DNA of 64,000 bases from Petunia secreta. Taxonomy: Eukaryota > Streptophyta > Magnoliopsida > Solanales > Solanaceae. Of the stretch, positions 31,937 through 43,360 are shown in pieces. Positions within the stretch are counted from its first letter, which is position 1; each line of letters starts with the position of its first letter. The stretch lies in NCBI GenBank assembly GCA_029990175.1, contig JARKIP010000033.1, forward strand, positions 17,963,001-18,027,000, read 5' to 3'. A program made the position numbers and the translations under genes. Under the pieces are notes generated by a model. It searched no databases and was not told where the DNA came from. It saw nothing but the letters and a program-made list of their open reading frames with translations.

Positions 31937-33710
31937 TCATAAGCTTGAATCCAAATTGGGGAGGCAAATCATCTTATCAAAGTGGAGAGAAAAGATATGA
32001 TGTTGGGATGCGTCGTGCAATGACGTTAAATTAGGCACTTGTTGGGAGGCGACCCAACTTTTATTACTTTATTTAATTTAGATATTTTTCTTTATAGTAT
32101 ATTACAGTATGTGTTTTCTTGTTTGCAGGCTCATGTATTTTTTAGTCTAAGCTAAGTGTGGGGTGCTTGTGACCCCATGCTAGTATAGGAGAAGTCTGAG
32201 TATCTCGTGCTTTATGGAGGCTGAGCCTGTAAGTAATGATGATGGCAAGAGTCTCGCAAAGCTGTGGATCTCATGGCACCACTAATAGTGTAAGTTCTTC
32301 GCGCTTACAGCCCTAGAGAGTATCATATCACCCTTGGTTTACATGTTGTTGTATTGAAGACATTGCAACTTATTAACTGTGTGTGTGGTGAGTACTTTGT
32401 GTTTATTCAATGTTTCTTTTATAAAATAAAATCTTTGGGTTTTCTTAGCCGTAGTTCTTTCCCATTGAGTTAGTCTATTGAACCATCCATTATTGTAGAT
32501 TAGAGAAAAATGAAAAAGAGAGGAGAGTATGGAAGAGGGAAGAACAAAAAGGGGGCAGAAAAAGATTGACTTGCATGACTTTGAAAGGCAACCTCTAGAT
32601 AGAACTACCTAAATATTTTTGAACTTCTTTTTCGTGTTCATAATTAGGTATTGAGAGATGAAACTGAAATGATCTTTGAGTTCTATATATAGTGTGTGGT
32701 GAGCTTAATTATCTACTTCTCATTAATTTATGTTAAGTTTAGAACTTGCCATGCTTGTTGTTTGAAGCGAAATCTTAGGTAGTCTTGATCTTTAGGATAA
32801 AACTAGCCTACCTTTTGAACAAATTTCTTAGTGTCTCATCTTGAGCCTATTGACTTTTTCTTTAGCAACCTATGTTACAAGCCCTATTCCTTTTGATATT
32901 TACCTTTCTTGTTACCCATCTTCCCCTTAACTACTTTAGATTGTGTGATTGGTAAGATGATGGGTTTATAGCAAGTTGTGATCTTAGGAAGAAAATTTAC
33001 AAAAGAATGAAGGTAGAAACTTCACTGATATCCCCTCATATAAAAAAAAAATTGTGAATAGTGGGAAAAAAAGAGAAAAAAAAAATCTAAAAAAAAAAAA
33101 GAAGAAAGAAAAGAAAATGAAAAAAAGGAGATAAATAAATTGTGGAATAAAAGAGGAGAAAGAAAGGAATAAAAGAAGGATTCGTGAATTTGGAAAGTGG
33201 ACATGAATAAGAACCTTGGGAAGTGTACTATTACAAAAATAAGTGAGGAAAATAGTGGTGAGTGATATTTAGATTATTTAGGGGAAGAGTTAATCACTAT
33301 ATACCCAAACACGTACCACACCTTACCCCCAGCCAATATTACAAGCTATGAAAGGAAAAAGTGGCTAGCTTCGCCAACTTCATCCATCAGAAGGACGCCC
33401 TACTTGACTTTTGATTGAGACTCCTACATTAGTGGATAACAATAAAATGAGCAAGCCTATGACACTGTTTCATGAGACATAGAGTGTTTGATATTTAATA
33501 TGCCACAATTTCTCTTGAAACCATATGTTGTGTGTTTGGAGGCATTTTCTTGGTGTGAGGTATATTGGAACTTGATTGGTCTATAGGTTTCTACTTTCAA
33601 TACTTCATTATGATTAAAAGAAAGGGTGTTTGAATACTTTCAATACTTGCCTGCTTTCTATGTGTTCTCTTTGCTCCAGGACGAGCAAAACCTTAAGTAT
33701 GAGATGGTTA
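31937..33710 (+). other. Remaining interior of the old Athila-like element
   Basis: It resumes at GATCATAAGCTTGAATCC, collinear with ~42014 in the younger relative. No reading frame survives. It holds the hairpin pair at 32011-32058, a PPT-like AAGTGTGGGG with a hairpin at 32160-32176, an A-rich low-complexity stretch (33040-33180), and AGGACGAGCAAA near 33679, which marks the 3' end of the interior. Confidence 0.7.
32011..32058 (+). other. Hairpin pair, older copy
   Basis: Stem 1 pairs CGTCG (32011-32015) with TGACG (32021-32025), including one G-U pair. Stem 2 pairs GTTGGG (32041-32046) with CCCAAC (32053-32058) around loop AGGCGA. Fifteen bases separate them. The same pair with changed but still pairing bases occurs at 42094-42141. 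Confidence 0.65.
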
Positions 33711-34009
33711 TGTTTGGCCAAAAATACATATATTTTAGTATCACTTGCCTTACGTTTTGATGTTTTTGTGGATGATTTTAGTATAGATTGTACTATTTTG
33801 TTCTCATATGAGTTTTTAAATATGTAGGAATCAAGTAGCATAAAAAGGTATTAAAGGTTAATGAGAATGAAGTAAATTTGTAAAGAAATCAACCAAGGAA
33901 GGGCAGCGTAGTAAGGTGTCAAGGTCGTGGGTTAGCCATGAAAGGAATATGAAGACAAGAAGTTACGGCCCAGTCATCATGAAGTTGTGGTTCAGCTATG
34001 AAGGCAAAA
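33711..34009 (+). repeat. Truncated 3' LTR of the old Athila-like element
   Basis: It starts TGTTTGGCCAAAAATACAT and matches the first ~300 bp of the LTRs starting at 16289, 18040 and 19799, including GGGCAGCGTAGTAAGGTG. Similarity stops at ~34009, where minus-strand Copia sequence begins. Confidence 0.85.
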
Positions 34010-36880
34010 AAGTTCAGCTTCGTCTCGGAGTTTTTCCGTAAAAATGTTTCGTCTGATGTGGTTGAATTGGAATTTGAGCTTCGTCTTGCATATGATCATT
34101 GATTTCTTCTTTCAACTGTGCTTGTACGTTTTCATCATCTAAGCTTCATTGCTTTCTTCTACAAGCTAATTTATGAGATTATCATCATTGATATTTGGTT
34201 ATTCTATATGAAGATCAATCTATACCTCTTGACTGGCATGTTTTATATCAATGTGAAGCTCAGTATCTGAGATAGCTTGAATTTGATCATATTATGTGTG
34301 GGAACATGGAGCAATTGGCCCCTTCTTTCTTGAAAGGAAATGTGTATCCTCTAAGTGTTACATCTTTGCGCACAAAGAATATCTTATTCTCTAACTCATA
34401 TAAGATGTATCATTTTTGTACATCTGAATATACCCCATGTGCACAGTTGGTCTGCTTCTTGATCTAAACTTGTCTGTCTCCTTCACTACATAGCATAGCA
34501 TAAGAACTTAGAATTCTAAGATATTCCAAGGACTGTCTCTTCTATACACTTTTCACAAGATGACATATTGTCAAGTACTATTGTAAGCATAATTTTAATT
34601 AAGTATACTGCAACCATTGTGTAGTGAACCCTAAAATCTAGTAGGAATGTTGGCTTAAAACCTCACTGCCCTTCTACTTCTAAAGTGTGATTGTATTTTC
34701 TCTCAACAACTCCATTTTATTGCGGGGTGTGAGCACATGCCCTCTGATGAAGCATGCCTAATTATTTAAACATCTCACTATATACCAAATTTAAAAACTC
34801 ATTTTCATTATCAGTCCTAATCACTTTTGACCTAATTATCAAATTAAATTTTCACATAGTTAAAGAACGGTTATACAGCTACACATACATCACCTAAGTG
34901 ATTCTGGTCATATCATCAACAATAGTCAGGAAATACTTATAACCATTAAGTGTAGGAATTTTATAAGGTTCCCAAACATCAACATGAATCAAATCTTGAT
35001 ATTGCTGGTAGGAAAAGGTTGTCTTACTTGTTTTACACTAGGACAAACAACACAATTTTCTATTACACTTGCTATACTATTAGCTTTAAGAGGAAATAAC
35101 TTCTTGAGTACACCAGAGGACACATGCCCAGCCTTTTTATGCCAAAAATTAATATCTACCTTTATCCATATGAAGCACTTTGAGATTGACTTCTTCATTT
35201 CTTCCAGCAGACTCTTTCACCAGTAGAATAATCCATTCTTTTCTTTACCAATCTCCTTCACCTTCCCACTCACTTTGTTATCTTTGACATTGATTGTATC
35301 TTGTACTTTAAAATTGGTATGTGAAACACATTATATGAGGTAAATCTTTTAGATATTGACCTTGCCCTAGTGTAGGGTACATGGGAAACATTATCGTTTT
35401 AAAAAAACTCTTTTAGGATAGATATTTGTAACTTGTTGACTGATCTAACTTTCCCATGCCAGACACTACTTATGTATTTATAATCCATTCTTGCATACCA
35501 TTAGTAACTAACAAAGCACTACTTATACCTGCTACGCTAGCTGCTAAATTAGAGTCATTATTATAGTTGTTCAACATTTGTAGGATCCGCTCATATATAT
35601 CTTACGAGAATGTGCAAGTTTTCAGCTGAGTCATTCTGGATTCGTGTGCAGTAAATTGTGATTGTTAGGTCTGAAACTATAGGTAGTTGTCTTTTTGTCC
35701 TCTTGTATTTTCAGTTAACACACTGTAGGCAATCTAACCAGGATTATCCCTCTTTCTCTTTGTTCTATATTTAGGAGGATATCCATTCATCTACCAATCT
35801 TCTCTATTGTGGCCTTTTATCTTACAAAGATCATTGTATAAATTTACATTTTTCTTGTATCTTGAATTGCCACTATTCCTATTATAGTTATATTTGGTTA
35901 GAGGATCCATCTAACTCATAGATAGTGTAGTACCTAGCACATCTGGATTGTCCATAATTCTTCTCTAGCTTTTATCACTCGCTATCATATTGTAAGCCTG
36001 ATTAATAGTAGGCAGAGAATTCATTAACATTATTTGACTTCTAGCTTGATGATAGAAGTCATTCAACCCCATCATGAATTGATACATTTATGTATTTTCA
36101 AATACACCAAGAGATCCTTTTATTTAACACACTCACGGCTTGGTTGGAGAACTAAAATCTTTAAATTCACCCCACTAGTCTTTCTGTTTTGAATAGTAAG
36201 TAAAAACAAAAGTGGCTTCTTGAGTTAAAGACACAATTTCTTCATGAAGATTAAAGGTTCTTAAAGTCATTAACGTTATCAAACCTCTCACGCAAGTCTT
36301 CCCACATAGCTTGAGTATTAGTAGTACACTGCTCCTCCAAAAAGACTACTAGAAACAGAATTCATCAGCCAAGACAGCACTATAACACTACATCTTTTCC
36401 AGTGAATCCAAAGATTATGCTCATATATTTCCTTCTTACAATTTCCATACATAATAGTTTTAAGAACAAGCAAGTTAAATAAAGATTAGAGAATTTCCAC
36501 TTACATCAGGAAAAATGCAAGTATAGTAGGTGACTATGATCCATAGCTTGACTGCATGCACCTTATGCTTGTTGTTGTTTCGTTAAACTCCACCACTATT
36601 TCCATTTACTTGTGTCTTAGCCATTGTAAGTATCAAGAAAGAAGCTGGAAGACTGTGGATTTCTTTTCCTCGACAGAAAACTCAAGAAAGATTGATATAA
36701 TAATTGAAAGAAGGAAGAAATGAGAAAGAATTCAACTGAATGGCTTTTAATCCCATGTTAATCAACTTGGCTAATTAGCTCTAATACAATATTTAAACTG
36801 AGAAGAAGAAGAAGATTGCATTGTATTACTCATTAATTGAAATGATACACGTTAGTCAATTTAAGTAGTTATGATAGACA
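34010..36880 (-). pseudogene. Heavily decayed Copia element on the minus strand
   Basis: Reading the minus strand from right to left: a mutated primer-binding site at 36778-36789 (complement of GCTCTAATACAA against TGGTATCAGAGC); the start of gag near 36625 (MAKTQVNGN); a pre-integrase zinc segment (WHKKAGHVSSGVLKKLF...CVVCPSVK) at 34989-35198; and the integrase motif HTPQ-NGVVERK near 34705-34735 with a stop inside it. RT would follow, but the copy ends at ~34010. It has many stops and frameshifts. I could not define either LTR with confidence. Confidence 0.75.
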
Positions 36881-36971
36881 AAAAAACATGGATTTGTATG
36901 TGTTTTGTTTCTGCTTTGGTAAATTTAGTTATTATAAATGATGAAAAATTCTCGACTGGGCTAATTGGTTA

Positions 36972-39354
36972 TGTAATCACCTAATTTTGACAGAAAGTAC
37001 CGAAACTACATAAAATTTATGTTAATTTTCATGTGACTTTTGTCTTATCATTAACCGTTTTTAGTAATTAATTAGTGAAAAAATGCTAGAAAAAATTATC
37101 CCGAAAAGTATTGTCAAATGTGAACATCGGCTAAATTTCGTGTTGCGTTAGATTGTGATTTTGTGTGTTCTTAATTAATTAATTAATTAGTTTGTTTGTT
37201 TAATACTAGTTGGATTTGTTATTGAGGCCATTTGGGCAAACAAAAATTCAGATAAAAAGCAAAGCTGCAGTCCAACTCTTAACCGACCCAGCCCATTTTC
37301 TTATGTGTAAATATCAAAATAATGCCATTTTAGGCTTTGTTCCCCAATTCCTGAACCTAAAAGAAACTCTTCACAAATTGAAAACCCCTCGTCGGACTCC
37401 GCCTTGGACCGCCGTGTCTCGACAGTGAAGCAAGTCCTCCAGCCAAAAATTATACCTTCCCCGATCGCCCTTCACCTCCTCTATCTAAATATGGCATCAA
37501 TTTGTTTAAATTCCCACCGGTTTGGTGTAAATCGGAGCTCAAAGAAGTGGCCAAAATCCAACTCCGGTGGAACTCCATTTTTCCCGGACAAATTTCACAT
37601 CCCTAGGCTTCGTCTCACTCTCTTCTAAACGTTTCTGAAGGTAAATTCCCTTGAAAACTCTACCACCTTCACTGTTTTCTTTTCCCTTCCCATTTTCGTT
37701 TTTCTCATTTTTTAGACTGTCGTTGTGACGTTGCGGAGGTTAATAGGATGGTGCAGTGGGGGTGTATATGTGTTTTTGTTTTGTTTAGTATTGGTGTGTG
37801 ATGACGTATCAGTGATGGCGTCGATGTGGTTGCGGCACTGCGACTGATGTTTTGGCTCGGGGTACTGCTGCGTTACCTTTACTGCGATGGGAGTGATGCT
37901 ATTGACGAGGTGTTTTAACAGTAGCTTGGCAATGTTAAGATGGAGTCAGCGACGCTACAGCGTCATGGAGCAACGGTGGTGGTGTGAGCTGTAGTGATGA
38001 ATTGATGGCTGATTAGCAGTGTTGCATTTCTCCATTTGTTGCTCTGACGATGATGAACTGTTGTGGATGTTAGAGCATTTACTGGCGTTGACACTGCTGT
38101 AGTGGGAGTGTGGAGGCAATTTTTATGTAGCTCGAAAGAAACTGTGAGGTAAACATTTGTGGTGCTACGGCCAGCGAGGACATAGCAAAATCTGTGGTAG
38201 AGATGATAGGGAGCGATTTGGAGGCTGTCGTGATGGAGATACAGTGGTAACGAGCAACAACTTTGTTGTTCCGGTGTCGCTGCAAATGGTATTGGACTTG
38301 GTGTCAAACAATGGTGACTTAAAGCCATGGCGAGGTAGCATGGTGGCAGTGGCTAAGCCAAACGGATGAGGCTGCGATGACGACTTTGATGACGGTGACG
38401 CAGTAGCATAGTGTTGGATTGGTGCAGCTCGAAAATGGTTAGAAGAAAACTTTGGTCTTTATTTTGTTTTCACTGATTTAGTTCAGTTTAGTATAGAGCG
38501 GTGTAGGCTTAGTGAAAAGATGATGTACACATTTCTGTTTATGTATTTAGTTTGTTCCATATATGAACATGTCTTTATATCGGGTCTTGGATAAATCAAA
38601 TAGTGTGTGTATTATCTTTCCCATAATTAGCATGAGGTTTTGCTTATGTGTGTGCAATCTCGCCTTTTATCCCGAATCTGTATGTTGCTCAAATAATGGA
38701 AATAAGTCATGTATATTGTTTGAAGATCTTGTGACCTCCCCGTCTTATCTAGTTCATGTATGCAGGTTTGTTTGAGGTTAGTTTAGCCTGAAATTTTCTT
38801 TTTAGTTTAGGTCCGAATTGTTATTCGTTCATTATCGAGCATGAAATTTTTGGGAAATATTTGTGTGCAAAGATATTAGAAATATGAAGTTTGGTTGGTT
38901 TTGTTTTAAATGTTGTGCTCAAATCTTTCTTAGCATAGTACTTTGTCCAAGTACATTCACAAAGTAACTTGAGTTTTTTCTATTAATTCTGCTTTAGTGT
39001 AGGATCTTTGCCTAGCATTACTGAGTTGAATGAATGAAATAAAAAATATGCGGGTTTCAATGTTTAAGCATTCAATTGTCTGCCCTATTTCACCTTGGTT
39101 CTTATTTAGTGCTCAACTATTTGTTTGGTCTTGTTTGTTCATGTACTATTAAAAATATGAATTTGCCCACGGGATCGTTTGAATATTGCCCACGGGATCG
39201 TTTGAATATTGCCCAAGCATGGCTTGGTGAACTGCTCGTGTAGTTCACTGGTCTAGTGGAAGGTTTGTACTTCAGTTATTTGCCCTGGTTAGTTTTGCTT
39301 ATTTTGGTAGTAAACATGGGATTGTTTACTTAGAAACTGGGAGTCCAGGGGGGT
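36972..39354 (+). repeat. 5' LTR of the Ogre-like element, first part
   Basis: It matches 57253-59512 up to ~39240 with many differences. The last ~110 bp have no counterpart on the right because the right copy is truncated. The short open frames here (37404-37628, 38157-38369) recur in the other LTR and are not genes. A 23-bp direct repeat lies at 39165-39210. GGGGT at 39350-39354 is the target duplicated by the nested element. Confidence 0.8.
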
Positions 39355-40575
39355 TGATGCTGGGCATAAATCTTGTATTTTGGCATTAAATTCTTATCAT
39401 GTTCTGCTTTATTTTGAGGATATTATGTTCCCAACAATGATCAAATTGAGATACATTGCTAACTTGAGATGTTTGAATGTTATAGGAATGAAATGAAGGA
39501 AACTAGAGCTTAATTGGGACAAAAACAAGGAAGGGGCAGCGCATACAGCCATCCATGCTTCGCATGGATCAGTGTTTCGCCTGGGAAGAGCAAGAATTGA
39601 AGAAAACAAAGGAGCAGCAGTGCAAACAGCGGGTGGCGCGAGGCATGAGCCAGTGTTTGCACTGGAAAGTTGTCCTAGACGACTTGGGAGAGGCCAAAAA
39701 CGTTCCCCACTTATTGTATTCCATATATAAACCCTTAAAAACATATTTTTACGGGGGGATTACGTACTTTTGGAGGCAAGAACCCTTGGGGAGGTATAGA
39801 GACGCTAAAGATGGGTTGGAGCTCAACATCTACATTGAGTTTTCTTCTCTTTTCTTTAATTTAGTTTGTTTAGTCTATAGTTGTGGGATTCTCCATGAAT
39901 GTTGATTTTTGGATGTTGATTTGATTTTATTGATTTATACTATTGGGTTATTTATTCGTATCCTGAGCCTAATTATTTGATTGCTTGATCACCAATCGAA
40001 TATTATTTATGAACCTAGGGTTGAACTCGAAAGTGGGAACCATAGGTTGCAATAGGATTGAATAGAGCGTGTTCCTGAACCTGGGCATCAGGGAACGGTT
40101 TCGCGGTTAGGATAGAAATATACCTAACAGTCACGCTTAATTAGTATACAGGAGAAGCACATGCATTCTTGTTAACTTTAATTCCATAGACATATAGGTG
40201 TTAGGTTGGCTTGAATAGGCGAGCAGGGTATCGAAAGAGTCCTGTGAGTAATATTAACCCTGTGATTAGTAACCCAGATAAATTGATTTAGTCAGATTAA
40301 CTGAAGAATTCAACAGGATTGGCAGATATCCCATGACCCTAGGCTATTATCCCTTCTTGAATCCAAAATCGTGTTTTACTTGTTATTTATTTATTAGTTT
40401 AATTAGTTAATTTTTGTTAGATAAATTCTCAACTATTGAATCCATCTTGTTTAGATTATAAGGAATTGTCTGATTTAGTTAGTAGTTAATCAATAGTCCT
40501 CGTGGGAACGATACTTTTCTTATCACTTTATTACTTGATCGACCGCGTATACTTGCGTGTGCGTTTGGAGCGACA
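39355..40575 (+). repeat. 5' LTR of the young Athila-like element
   Basis: 1221 bp. A TATA box, TATATAA, lies at 39724-39730. Upstream are short palindromic modules: CCATGCTTCGCATGG near 39553 and CAGTGTTTGCACTG near 39651. Frames on both strands (39409-39744 minus, 39555-39905 plus) repeat identically in the 3' LTR and are not considered genes. Confidence 0.95.
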
Positions 40576-40581
40576 AGTTTT

Positions 40582-40599
40582 TGGCGCCGTTGCCGGGGA
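40582..40599 (+). promoter_or_regulatory. Primer-binding site, Athila type
   Basis: TGGCGCCGTTGCCGGGGA, six bases after the 5' LTR end, is the canonical Athila-type site and is unmutated. Confidence 0.95.
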
Positions 40600-40676
40600 C
40601 TTAGAATTAGCTATTTCTAGATTAGGCTTTTACTTTTGTCTATTCAAGTTTTTAGTTTAGTTTATTACTTGTTAAC

Positions 40677-41021
40677 ATGGCATCTTTTAATGAAAATTGG
40701 TCGAATTTTGGCTACTCGTATTTTGGTTCTCCTTGCATAATTTGTAATGGACGTCACTTGTGGGAAGATTGTCGACATCTTAATGTCCTACAGAACTATT
40801 TATCTAGTCGTTCCTCTGTAACCTTTGATCAGAACTGTTGTCAATTGTGTGGTGGTTTGTGGAACGATTGTCCTAAGTGTCGTACTCTTTCCCCAATTAA
40901 TATTTATTATAATACTAACCTTGCTTGTGAGATTGATAGGAGCAACAAAGTGCATGATGCATCACAACAAGAGGAAAATTACGAAGAAGTGGAGATCGTA
41001 AACGAAGGTTGGCTTGAATAG
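40677..41021 (+). CDS. Small Cys-rich protein of the Athila-like element, truncated
   Basis: An ATG at 40677 opens a frame of ~110 codons before a 357-bp piece of LTR supplies a stop. Residues 20-32 read CIICNGRHLWEDC, a CCHC-like knuckle resembling those of Athila gags, and residues ~59-71 read CQLCGGLWNDCPKC, a possible zinc ribbon. It is probably the remains of, or a replacement for, the gag nucleocapsid. If expressed, it could bind element RNA. That is inference. It probably once continued into the frame beginning near 41363. Confidence 0.55.
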   Translation: MASFNENWSNFGYSYFGSPCIICNGRHLWEDCRHLNVLQNYLSSRSSVTFDQNCCQLCGGLWNDCPKCRTLSPINIYYNTNLACEIDRSNKVHDASQQEENYEEVEIVNEGWLE

Positions 41022-41362
41022 GCGAGCAGGGTATCGAAAGAGTCCTGTGAGTAATATTAACCCTGTGATTAGTAACCCAGATAAATTGATTTAGTCAGAT
41101 TAACTGAAGAATTCAACAGGATTGGCAGATATCCCATGACCCTAGGCTATTATCCCTTCTTGAATCCAAAATCGTGTTTTACTTGTTATTATTTTCTTGG
41201 TTTAATTAGTTAATTTTAGTTAGATAAATTCTCAACTATTGAATCCTTCTTGCGTAGATAATTAGGAATTGTCTGATTTAGTTAGTAGTTAATCAATAGT
41301 CCTCGTGGGAACGATACTTTTCTTATCACTTTATTACTTGATCGACCGCGTATACTTGCGTG
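41006..41362 (+). repeat. Piece of LTR inside the element's interior
   Basis: This 357-bp stretch matches 40203-40559, the end of the element's own LTR, but with more differences (for example near 41180-41200 and 41250-41260) than the two LTRs show from each other. It starts inside the Cys-rich frame and stops 16 bases short of the LTR end. It must have been present in the parent element before this insertion. Confidence 0.9.
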
Positions 41363-42112
41363 AGTGAAACCTGGCTAATGGAACAATCTCAACGGTTAGA
41401 TGAATTTGGGGGTCTTCTTGATGACATTACAAGTGCAGCTAGATGCTCTATAGAATGGAAACGTGTGCTCAAACAAGAGATTGACCAATTTGGCAAGGCT
41501 ATTCACGACTTTGAGGCTAATTTGATTGAAAAGATTGAGTCGTCTAAGTCTCAACAACCAATTGTTTTGGATAGTATATTTGAGGTGGATGAAGCTGAAG
41601 AATTTAAGAGCCAATTTGAGGAGCAAAGTGTGGAGTTCCAACCATTCGACCCAATAGTAGTTAAGGATGCAAAAGTTGAGAAATTAGCACTAGAGTCAAG
41701 TGAGGAAGTGAAAAATATAATGTTTGAAGACTCTAGTGTGTGTAAAAATGAGAATGTCAAAAGTGAAGCAAATTTGGAGTTAGGCCGCATAGGACCTCAT
41801 TCCAAGCACTTTTCAATATTTTGTTTTGATGGTGACATGAAAATCGAGCCTTTTGAGCAAATAGGAAAGTCACGGGAGGAGGAACAAGGTGTCTATATTC
41901 TAAAATTTGTGATGCCGAGAAGACAAAACGACATCCCTCATTTAAAAGCCAAGAGATGCAAGATGCGACATTCATTGCTTGGCTATGTTGGTTTTATGCC
42001 ACCTCCCCAAGAGCATAGTCGTAAGCTTGAATTAAATTTGGGGAGAATATTCATATCTTCAAAGTGGAAACAAAAAGTGGTGATCTTTATACGCGTCGTG
42101 CCGCGACGTTAA
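41360..42112 (+). CDS. Acidic coiled-coil frame of the Athila-like element
   Basis: A frame of ~250 codons. Its first codons come from the LTR piece, so the native part begins near 41363 (SETWLMEQSQRLDEFGG). The middle is acidic and likely coiled coil. The C-terminal half (FDGDMKIEPFEQ... FVMPRRQNDIPHLKAKRCKM) is shared with the decayed frame at 21566-21927, so the protein family is conserved between two separate insertions. It ends RVVPRR and a TAA that lie on the first of two RNA hairpins. It resembles neither protease, RT nor integrase. Confidence 0.55.
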   Translation: MSETWLMEQSQRLDEFGGLLDDITSAARCSIEWKRVLKQEIDQFGKAIHDFEANLIEKIESSKSQQPIVLDSIFEVDEAEEFKSQFEEQSVEFQPFDPIVVKDAKVEKLALESSEEVKNIMFEDSSVCKNENVKSEANLELGRIGPHSKHFSIFCFDGDMKIEPFEQIGKSREEEQGVYILKFVMPRRQNDIPHLKAKRCKMRHSLLGYVGFMPPPQEHSRKLELNLGRIFISSKWKQKVVIFIRVVPRR

Positions 42113-42141
42113 ATCAAGCTCTTCATGGGAGGCAACCCATG
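42094..42141 (+). other. Hairpin pair, younger copy
   Basis: Stem 1 pairs CGTCG (42094-42098) with CGACG (42104-42108) around TGCCG. Stem 2 pairs CATGGG (42124-42129) with CCCATG (42136-42141) around AGGCAA. The spacer is 15 bases, as at 32011-32058. Two stem-2 base pairs differ between copies and both still pair. The stop codon of the preceding frame (42110-42112) falls just after stem 1. Confidence 0.7.
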
Positions 42142-42368
42142 TTTTATCGCTTTCTGTAGTTAGTTAATCCGTGTTTTCATTAAAAAAAAAAATTTTAAAA
42201 AAAGAAAAGAACAAAAATACTGAATTTTTGTGAATATTAATGTCTTTGTGTAGTGTATTTTTACAGGTGATGGAGGATCAATTGATGAGATGAAGAAGCA
42301 TTGGGTGAGCAAAATACAGTGAAGAAGACTTGCACCAGGAAAAAAGGCTTTGGAGATTCATACCAGGC

Positions 42369-42405
42369 GAAACAGCCTCCTATGCGTCGCATGGAGGGCT
42401 GTTTC
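42369..42405 (+). other. Long hairpin with GAAACAGCC arms
   Basis: Arms GAAACAGCCTCC and GGAGGGCTGTTTC flank an inner TATGCG-T-CGCAT stem, giving an almost complete 37-base fold with one bulged base. It lies among several degenerate copies of a CATGC...GCGC...TGTTTC module (42360-42680). A related module is in the LTR near 39553. Confidence 0.7.
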
Positions 42406-42699
42406 AGCTGTTAGCTTGAAGAAGAAATATTGTGGGTCTGATCAGTGTGCAATGTTGAAAGCATGCACGGGTGTTTCAAATTCTTGACAGCAAAAATTTT
42501 TCCAAACAGTCACCCATGCTGCGCGCTAATGACTGTTTCGCGTGGAGATCAGAAACTAAACAAAAAAAAAGGGTGAAACATCAGCTGATGCCGTGCGCCA
42601 ATGACTGTTTCGAATTAAATTGAGGAAATAAAGCGTGGGTCAGTGGCAAAAGCATAAAGCATCACCTAGTGTTTCAATTTTTGAGTAAGTATTTCTACC

Positions 42700-43360
42700 C
42701 TAACACACACAACACAAAAACACAAACGGGAAGAAAGAACAGAAACACGTTGGGAATGCAAAAGCCACCACGCTGCAGTGATTAAAACTCTCAGGTATGT
42801 TTCTCTCCCTCAGATCTTCACTCTCTCTTAGGGCGTGTTGCTGCTACCTACATGCTGCGTTCAGTTTCCCTACCCCTTTTCCCCTTTAGACTTAAGCTTA
42901 AACTTCAAGTTTTTGGTGAACATTTGGTATGAATTCAATATTTTTTGCTTGGTATCTGCTGTGGGGTGTGCGGTGATGCACCGGGATGAGTATACATGTA
43001 AGCTCCCGGAGTTGGGAGGTCCAAAGAATTACAAAAATCTCATACACAAGCTGTCCAATTTACTGCACATAAGATGTTCGATGAAATTCCCCAATGAAAA
43101 TTTCAAGCATTCGGCCAAGTCTGAGTAACCGAATCAGTTATGGGGCATAAGTTGAACATAAATTGAGTGAAATTATGGCTAGGGGGCTGAGTTTAGGGCG
43201 CTTTAATTTGAACAACACTCATTGCACGTCGCTCACACGCGACGAGTGTCGTTTTGCATCTTAATTTGAGCGCGTCGCTGCCCGGGTATGCGATTCTTAG
43301 GCTGCCTGTATTGTTGTGCTTAATTAAATTGTTCTACACATTTTTGAGATATAGTCTAGC
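42700..43360. other. Interior without supported gene
   Basis: The frame at 42835-43128 has no recognisable domain and no counterpart in the older element. The stretch includes GCGTCGCT and ACGCGACGAG repeats near 43200-43270 but no clear function. Confidence 0.4.

Larger units (their letters stand above)
19799..34009 (+). mobile_element. Old non-autonomous Athila-like element, split by a Copia insertion
   Basis: Parts in order: 5' LTR (19799-~21116), primer-binding site at 21125, decayed reading frame (21232-21927), Copia element (21928-31931), the rest of the interior, and a truncated 3' LTR (33711-34009). The interior before the Copia and after it lines up with the interior of the element at 39355-46497, including the GACGTTAAA and GGGAGGC...CCC motifs and an AGGACGAGCAAA block before the 3' LTR. 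No RT or integrase is seen. The 3' LTR breaks off at ~34009 against a minus-strand Copia remnant. Confidence 0.8.

Noticed and set aside
37404..37628. 74-codon frame similar to one at 57652-57900
   Set aside because: Its recurrence is due to LTR duplication, and the two copies differ by frame-neutral and non-neutral changes alike.
39409..39905. 111- and 116-codon frames, identical at 45331-45827
   Set aside because: They lie in the LTRs of a very young element, so identity shows only recent insertion. No domain is seen.
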